Shown in pieces: positions 32,186 to 37,139 of a stretch of DNA of 37,139 nt. This DNA is from an uncultured Bacteroidales bacterium (GTDB lineage Bacteria > Bacteroidota > Bacteroidia > Bacteroidales > UBA932). The notes under the pieces are model-generated. The model worked only from the letters and a program-made list of their open reading frames with translations, searched no databases and was not told the origin of the DNA. Every line of letters begins with the position of its first letter. Positions within the stretch are counted from its first letter, which is position 1. Both the position numbers and the translations under genes were made by a program. Location: the NCBI GenBank assembly GCA_945948555.1, contig CAMFBM010000024.1, forward strand, positions 1 to 37,139, in the 5' to 3' direction.

Positions 32186-32926
32186 ATGCCTATATCAAAC
32201 AATGAGATAAAACTGATAAAATCCTTGTCTCAGAAGAAATTCCGAGACAAGGAAAAGCTTTTTACCGTCGAGGGCGACAAAATGGTCGAAGAAGCGGTAA
32301 AATCCGGTTTCGACATAGTTGACATATACCGTAAGGATGAAATAGGAGAGGAAAGAATGTCGCGCATCAGCCTCCAGTCCTCCCCTTCTCCGGTCCTCGC
32401 TGTCGTGAGAATGCCACAGATGCCGGAATCCATCCAGACACCCGACAACGGACTTTACATCGGGCTGGACTCAATCAGGGATCCGGGCAACCTGGGGACC
32501 ATCATCCGGATTGCGGACTGGTTCGGAGTCAGGGAAATCTTCGCGACTCAGGACACCGTTGATGTCTTCAATCCCAAAACTGTCCAGGCCACAATGGGGG
32601 CGATTTTCAGAGTCAGGATGCACTACACAAGTCTGGAGGACATCGGCAGGAAGTTTCTGGATGCAGGAGGGAAGGTATACGGTACCTTTCTTGACGGGAA
32701 CGACATTTATTCCAGTGACCTTGCAACCGGAGAGGACTGTCCTGTAATGGTCATTACGGGAAACGAGTCCAACGGTATATCCGACACTGTCAGCAAAGTA
32801 GTTTCCGACAGATTGTACATACCTCCGTTCCCCGGTTCCACAGACACATCGGAATCACTCAATGCGGCAGTTGCAACTGCAGTAACCGTCGCCGAATTCC
32901 GCAGACGCATCAGACACACCAGGTAA
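32186..32926 (+). CDS. TrmH/SpoU-family RNA 2'-O-methyltransferase
   Basis: The 246-residue SPOUT protein has LDSIRDPGNLGTIIRIADWFGV (motif 1), MVITGNESNGIS (motif 2) and YIPPFPGSTDTSESLNAAVATAVTV (motif 3), which bind S-adenosylmethionine in the deep knot. An N-terminal substrate-binding domain (FTVEGDKMVEEAV) suits an RlmB/TsnR-like enzyme acting on rRNA or tRNA. It lies between the decarboxylase and the dikinase-like gene on the same strand. Confidence 0.9.
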   Translation: MPISNNEIKLIKSLSQKKFRDKEKLFTVEGDKMVEEAVKSGFDIVDIYRKDEIGEERMSRISLQSSPSPVLAVVRMPQMPESIQTPDNGLYIGLDSIRDPGNLGTIIRIADWFGVREIFATQDTVDVFNPKTVQATMGAIFRVRMHYTSLEDIGRKFLDAGGKVYGTFLDGNDIYSSDLATGEDCPVMVITGNESNGISDTVSKVVSDRLYIPPFPGSTDTSESLNAAVATAVTVAEFRRRIRHTR

Positions 32927-32950
32927 GCAACAATTGTCAATATTCCGCAA

Positions 32951-35935
32951 ATGAAAGCAGAAGAGCCGATCAGCCTGAGAGAACTCCGCACCACAGACTA
33001 CGAGTCTCTCATCAAGTACAGAATCCGCAAGATCCTGATGATCTGCAGCAACTATGACGCCTTCATCCTCGAAGAGGACGGACAGATCGAGTCGCAGATC
33101 TACAGGGAGTACATCGATCTGAACCTGAGCAATCCCCCTAAATTCATCTGGGCGACGACTTCCGCACAGGCCGACAGGATTCTGGAAAGAGATGACAGCA
33201 TCGACATGGTCATCTGTATGTACAACACGGCTGACAGCGAGATTTTCGATTTTGCAAGAAGGCTTGAGGATTCGCACAAAGGCATTCCTTTCGTCCTCCT
33301 GACAAATTTTTCCAAGGAAATCTACAAAAGGCTCGCCATCCAGGACACCTACGGAATCGACTACACATTCTCCTGGCACGGAAACGCCGAACTCATAGTC
33401 GCAATCGTCAAACTTCTGGAGGACAAGGCAAATGCCCACGACGACATCCTCGGAGCAGGTGTCCAGGCCATCCTCCTTGTGGAAGACTCGGTGCGCTACT
33501 ACTCAACCTATCTTCCTGAACTCTACAAACTTGTACTCAAACAGAGTGCAGAGTTCCTGAAGGACACCTTCAACGAAGCCCAGAGAAAGCTACGCAAGCG
33601 TTCCCGTCCGAAAATCCTCCTGGCAACCAACTATGAGGATGCGATGGAAATCTACGAGAAATACAAGAGCAACCTGCTCGGAGTCATTTCCGACGTGGGC
33701 TTCGTGCTTCACCGCAACGACCCGCCGGAGAGCGAGAAACTCGACGCGGGAATCGACCTTGTGAAGAACATCAAGGCTGACGATCCTCTGATGCCGGTTC
33801 TGCTTCAGTCCTCCCAGGAAAGCATTTCCGAAGTGGCTGCGACCCTCGGGGTAGGATTTTTAAGAAAATACTCCAAGACCTTGATGCTCAAGCTTTCAGA
33901 GTACATCCGCGAGGAGTTTGGTTTCGGAGATTTCGTCTTCAGGGATGCAGCCAGGAACGAGTACGGAAGAGCCTCCGACCTGAAGGAACTGGAAGATATT
34001 GTCAGCAGGATTCCCGATGAGGTTCTTCTGTACAACGCATCCAGGAATATGTTCTCGAAATGGTTCTTCTCAAGGGGACTCTTTACCCTCGCCCACGTTT
34101 TCAGGGAGGCCAAGGAGAGCCACTTCGCCAACGTCAAGGAAGTAAAAGCCTTCGTTCTCCAGCAAATCAGGGACTACCACGTGCTTTCCGGACGCGGTAT
34201 CATTGCCAAATTCGAGAGGGACACCTACGAGAAATACATCTGGTTCGCCCGTGTCGGAGAAGGTTCCCTCGGAGGCAAGGCCCGAGGTCTGGCCTTTCTC
34301 AACTCATTGATTCAGAAATATGAACTGGCCAAAAAATACCCTGATGTAAAGATTTCCATCCCAAGGACCATTGTAGTTGCTGCAGACTATTTTGACGAGT
34401 TCATCCTGATGAATGACCTCCAGTATGTCATCGATGCAGACATATCGGACGAGGAAATCCTCTCGGAATTCGTTGCATCAAGCCTGCCCAAAGAACTGCT
34501 TGACGATTTGAAGGTCTATGTCGAGACTGTGAAGTCCCCTCTTGCAGTCAGGTCCAGTTCCAAACTCGAGGACAGCAACTACCAGCCCTTTGCCGGAGTG
34601 TATTCCACCTATATGATTCCTCTGGCAGAGAATCCCGACCAGATGCTCAGGATGCTCGGAAAGGCAATCAAGAGCGTCTATGCCTCGGTTTTCTTCAGCG
34701 GCAGCCGTTCCTACATCCAGACCACCGCGAATCTTCTGAGCGAAGAAAAAATGGCGGTTGTCATCCAGAGTATATGCGGCACGCAGCACGAGGGCTTCTT
34801 CTACCCTATGCTTTCCGGAGTTGCCCGTTCAATAAACTACTACCCTCTCGGAAAGGAAAAGCCGGAGGATGGCGTGGTGGATATGGCATTCGGTCTAGGG
34901 AAGGCTGTGGTTGACGGAGGACACGTCCTGAGGTTCTCCCCACGTTTTCCAAAGAAAATTCTCCAACTCTCCGAGCCGGGACTGGCCCTGAGGGACACAC
35001 AGAAGAATATGTATGCCCTTGACCTTCGCCCGGGAGCATTCAAGATTTCCAAAAATGACAGCATAAACCTTGCAAAAATCCCTGTGGCAGAAGCCCTGAT
35101 GGGTTTTGACCATCCGGAGCTGGTTGCATCCACCTTTGTGGCCGGTGACAACAGGATTGTGCCGGGAGTCAATTCCGAGGGAGCAAGAATCATTTCATTC
35201 GATGCAATCCTTAAATACGGCCGCTTTCCTCTGCCGGAAATCCTCAGGGATATAATGCAGATCTGCCGTCAGGAGTTGATGTGCGACGTGGAAATAGAGT
35301 TCGCAGCCGACATCATCAGTGAACAGAACGGAGGAGGATGCGTTCTGAAACTTCTTCAGGTCCGGCCTATCAGCGAATTTTCGACAAGGACAGACACCTC
35401 TTTCGAAGATGTTCGCTCAAAAATTTCCTCTCCGGTGCTTGAAGCATCGATTGCCCTTGGCAACGGCCTGATTCAGGGAATGAAGCACATCCTGATAATC
35501 AATCCTTCCCTCTTCGACAGCAGCTTCACGGAAGAAATGGCAAGGGAGATCTCACAGATGAACGCCCTGATGAAATCCACCGGTGAGTCCTATCTTCTGA
35601 TAGGCCCCGGCCGGTGGGGTTCGTCCGACCCCTGGCTTGGGATTCCCGTTCTGTGGAGCGACATATCCGAAGCCAGGATGATTGTCGAATGCGGGATTCC
35701 CGGATTCCGTGTCGAGCCGAGCCAGGGCACCCATTTCTTCCAGAACATCACCTCACTTGGCGTGGGTTACCTGACAATAGACACAGTTGCCGGCAACGGA
35801 TATGTGGACACCGACCTGATTGACAGTTTCGAAACGGTTGCCACCGGAAAATTTGCAAAACTGGTGAAGGCTCCTTCAGAAATCATAGCTTTCATCGACC
35901 GTTCAAACGGCAAATCGGTGGCCGGAATCTTGTAA
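32951..35935 (+). CDS. Receiver-domain protein with PEP-synthase-like ATP-grasp domain
   Basis: The 994-residue protein begins with two receiver-like domains. The first (27-160) lacks the phospho-Asp (Met90 region). The second (172-320) keeps Glu178/Asp179, Asp248 in GVISDVG, and Lys306. The PPDK/PEP-synthase ATP-binding domain follows with GSLGGKARGLAFL at 438-450 and LAVRSSSKLEDS at 531-542, ending in LLQVRPISEF. The C-terminal part (SYLLIGPGRWGSSDPWLGI) is not a PEP/pyruvate barrel, and no phosphohistidine motif (T-[SC]-H-x-A) is found. Databases often call it phosphoenolpyruvate synthase, but the sequence argues it is a regulated phosphotransferase of other type. A strong hairpin terminator follows. 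Confidence 0.8.
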   Translation: MKAEEPISLRELRTTDYESLIKYRIRKILMICSNYDAFILEEDGQIESQIYREYIDLNLSNPPKFIWATTSAQADRILERDDSIDMVICMYNTADSEIFDFARRLEDSHKGIPFVLLTNFSKEIYKRLAIQDTYGIDYTFSWHGNAELIVAIVKLLEDKANAHDDILGAGVQAILLVEDSVRYYSTYLPELYKLVLKQSAEFLKDTFNEAQRKLRKRSRPKILLATNYEDAMEIYEKYKSNLLGVISDVGFVLHRNDPPESEKLDAGIDLVKNIKADDPLMPVLLQSSQESISEVAATLGVGFLRKYSKTLMLKLSEYIREEFGFGDFVFRDAARNEYGRASDLKELEDIVSRIPDEVLLYNASRNMFSKWFFSRGLFTLAHVFREAKESHFANVKEVKAFVLQQIRDYHVLSGRGIIAKFERDTYEKYIWFARVGEGSLGGKARGLAFLNSLIQKYELAKKYPDVKISIPRTIVVAADYFDEFILMNDLQYVIDADISDEEILSEFVASSLPKELLDDLKVYVETVKSPLAVRSSSKLEDSNYQPFAGVYSTYMIPLAENPDQMLRMLGKAIKSVYASVFFSGSRSYIQTTANLLSEEKMAVVIQSICGTQHEGFFYPMLSGVARSINYYPLGKEKPEDGVVDMAFGLGKAVVDGGHVLRFSPRFPKKILQLSEPGLALRDTQKNMYALDLRPGAFKISKNDSINLAKIPVAEALMGFDHPELVASTFVAGDNRIVPGVNSEGARIISFDAILKYGRFPLPEILRDIMQICRQELMCDVEIEFAADIISEQNGGGCVLKLLQVRPISEFSTRTDTSFEDVRSKISSPVLEASIALGNGLIQGMKHILIINPSLFDSSFTEEMAREISQMNALMKSTGESYLLIGPGRWGSSDPWLGIPVLWSDISEARMIVECGIPGFRVEPSQGTHFFQNITSLGVGYLTIDTVAGNGYVDTDLIDSFETVATGKFAKLVKAPSEIIAFIDRSNGKSVAGIL

Positions 35936-35967
35936 ACACTTTTGTTACCCCTCTTAACAAAAGTGTT
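35935..35967. terminator. Hairpin terminator, perfect 13-base stem
   Basis: AACACTTTTGTTA at 35935-35947 pairs perfectly with 35955-35967, with a seven-base loop. It starts within the stop codon of the receiver protein. The downstream T run is weak. Confidence 0.65.
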
Positions 35968-36024
35968 TCACTTCTTCTGAACCACCGATTTGTTCGGTAT
36001 TTAAGAATATTTGCCTAAATCAGA

Positions 36025-36576
36025 TTAAAAAGCCGCAATCAACTCTTCATTTGTGTAGGCATCAGCTCCGTAGCAGGTTTTGAGATATGCAAGACCATTC
36101 TCGTAATCCTCCTGAGTGAAGGAATCTGTTGCCTCCTTTGCCACAATCACATCGTAACCGAGGCAGTATGCGTCAGCTGAAGTGTGACGCACGCACATAT
36201 GGGCGTGAAGTCCTGTCATAATAACGGTTTTGACTCCGAGTTCCTTGAGGAGGATGTCAAGATCAGTCTGGAAGAAACCGCTATACCTGCGTTTAGGAAC
36301 CACATAGTCCTTGTCTGACAATTTGAGTTCCGGAATCACTTCCGCACCCTTTGTCCCGGCAATGGCATGGTCACCCCAGAGTTTCAATTCACGGTCGATT
36401 CCTGCGATGTGCGCGTCATTGCTGAAGATAACAGGCACACCAGCCTTTCTTGCGGCATCAAGAAGTTCAGCGGTAGCAGGCACGATTGCCTTTGCCCTGT
36501 CACAACCCAGTGCACCGGTAACGAAGTCGTTGAGCATGTCAACGACAATCACTGCAACATTTTCAAGTTTGTTCAT
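36025..36576 (-). CDS. Cysteine hydrolase, isochorismatase/nicotinamidase-like
   Basis: The 183-residue protein has the catalytic triad of the family: Asp13 (VVDMLNDF), Lys95 (VVPKRRYSGF) and Cys128 (HAHMCVRHTSADA). A cis-peptide region precedes the Cys. The family covers nicotinamidase, isochorismatase and ureido hydrolases; nicotinamidase is plausible because of the size and the MLNDF opening, but metal-site residues are not clear enough to name PncA. It stands alone between two terminating or divergent units. Confidence 0.85.
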   Translation of the reverse strand: MNKLENVAVIVVDMLNDFVTGALGCDRAKAIVPATAELLDAARKAGVPVIFSNDAHIAGIDRELKLWGDHAIAGTKGAEVIPELKLSDKDYVVPKRRYSGFFQTDLDILLKELGVKTVIMTGLHAHMCVRHTSADAYCLGYDVIVAKEATDSFTQEDYENGLAYLKTCYGADAYTNEELIAAF

Positions 36577-36640
36577 AATATATATATGTTAAAATATCCG
36601 AAATAGCGGTAGACGAGTCTATATTCCTGAAAACAGGCAG

Positions 36641-36648
36641 CAAAAATA
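36641..36648 (-). promoter_or_regulatory. Possible -7 box of the cysteine hydrolase
   Basis: TATTTTTG on the minus strand, 65 bases before the ATG. No -33 partner seen. Confidence 0.3.
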
Positions 36649-36672
36649 CACAAGTATTTTGAAATATTCACT

Positions 36673-36680
36673 TATTTTTG
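36673..36680 (+). promoter_or_regulatory. Possible -7 box of the lipocalin gene
   Basis: TATTTTTG on the plus strand, 53 bases before the ATG at 36733. No -33 partner seen. Confidence 0.3.
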
Positions 36681-36732
36681 CAAATTCCTTTACACACGGA
36701 ATTATCTGATATTCCCTTAAGAATCAAATTTT

Positions 36733-37089
36733 ATGAAAAATCGCATTTTTATTCTTGCAGGCTGCCTGTGCGCGGCGATGGGACTTTCATCCTGTGGAAG
36801 TCAAGGTATTGAAGGTAGATGGACTACTCCGGTTCCGGGAATGGAAGGACTGAAGCAGGGATTCGAACTGAAGAAAGACGGGACTGCGGAATCAATCAAT
36901 ATGGCGACTCTTCAGTACCGCACCTGGAAAAAGCAGGACGGGAAACTGATTCTCACGGGAGAAAGCATCGGAAATCATGTCACGATACCATTCAGCGATA
37001 CCCTTACGATTGTCAGTCTTGACAACGGGAAACTTACCCTGAGAAAGAATCATCTCACCATTGAATATTCAGGAATCTTCAAAGAATAA
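36733..37089 (+). CDS. Lipocalin-like lipoprotein
   Basis: The 118-residue protein has a lipoprotein signal (AAMGLSSC, Cys21) and a small beta-barrel with IEGRWTTPVPG, KQGFELKKDGTAESI, YRTWKKQDGKLILTG and LTIVSLDNGKLTL, the pattern of Bacteroidota lipocalin-like proteins. It is likely anchored in the outer membrane. Ligand unknown. Confidence 0.8.
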   Translation: MKNRIFILAGCLCAAMGLSSCGSQGIEGRWTTPVPGMEGLKQGFELKKDGTAESINMATLQYRTWKKQDGKLILTGESIGNHVTIPFSDTLTIVSLDNGKLTLRKNHLTIEYSGIFKE

Positions 37090-37101
37090 CCAGCATCATC
37101 T

Positions 37102-37139
37102 ATGAATAATCTTTCCGGTACATATTGCTTTTCTCATCG
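37102..37139 (+). CDS. Possible start of a further gene, cut by the window end
   Basis: An ATG 13 bases after the lipocalin stop opens a frame (MNNLSGTYCFSH) that runs to the window edge. Twelve codons are too few for a family call. Confidence 0.25.
   Translation, partial: MNNLSGTYCFSH

Overview
The window looks like a piece of a Bacteroidota (Bacteroidales-type) chromosome. Several upstream regions carry the Bacteroidota -7 box TAnnTTTG, in the best cases with a TTTG or TTG element 19-20 bases upstream. The gene content also fits: a TamL-like BamA-family lipoprotein, OxyR, DUF4491, peptidase M64, GH3, a ferredoxin-fused aldo/keto reductase, and a dikinase-like protein fused to receiver domains. 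No rRNA or tRNA gene was seen. Species cannot be named from the sequence alone.

Left part (1 to about 10,400) is accessory DNA, visibly more A+T-rich than the rest. It starts with the end of a HEPN-like protein that lacks a good start, then an AbiEi/AbiEii type IV toxin-antitoxin pair, a Nudix hydrolase, the decayed remains of a two-component system, a DUF4491 membrane protein, and an AbiGi-like protein. Next comes the most notable system: a His-Xaa-Ser (Hxs) peptide-modification cluster on the minus strand. In transcription order it holds a secreted TPR protein with a retropepsin-like aspartic protease domain, hxsD, radical SAM hxsB, radical SAM hxsC, and the precursor hxsA. HxsA has a signal peptide and nine Ser-His-Ser units followed by Ser-His-Phe and Ser-Gly-Phe. 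A hairpin terminator closes the operon directly after hxsA. A stretch rich in inverted repeats lies upstream of the operon.

Middle part (10,438 to about 27,100) is mostly chromosomal metabolism and envelope genes: a secreted M64 metallopeptidase, asnB, a TrpB2-type tryptophan synthase beta chain, rhaD and rhaB, a truncated esterase relic, GH3, a lysophospholipid acyltransferase, a three-gene envelope cluster (barrel, lipoprotein hydrolase, lipoprotein), and a three-gene set of HAD phosphatase, NapH-like iron-sulfur membrane protein and ferredoxin-fused aldo/keto reductase. Upstream of trpB2 is a compact attenuator: a promoter, an 18-residue leader peptide with two adjacent Trp codons, and a GC-rich hairpin followed by eight U residues.

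Right part (27,100 to the end) holds a chimeric duplication scar, oxyR, tamL, a fold-III PLP decarboxylase, a TrmH/SpoU RNA methyltransferase, a 994-residue receiver-plus-ATP-grasp protein, a cysteine hydrolase, and a lipocalin-like lipoprotein. The scar joins a copy of the start of the NapH-like gene to 46 bases copied exactly from the 3' end of tamL.

The two observations most worth following are the Hxs operon with its built-in protease candidate, and the tandem-Trp leader attenuator of trpB2.
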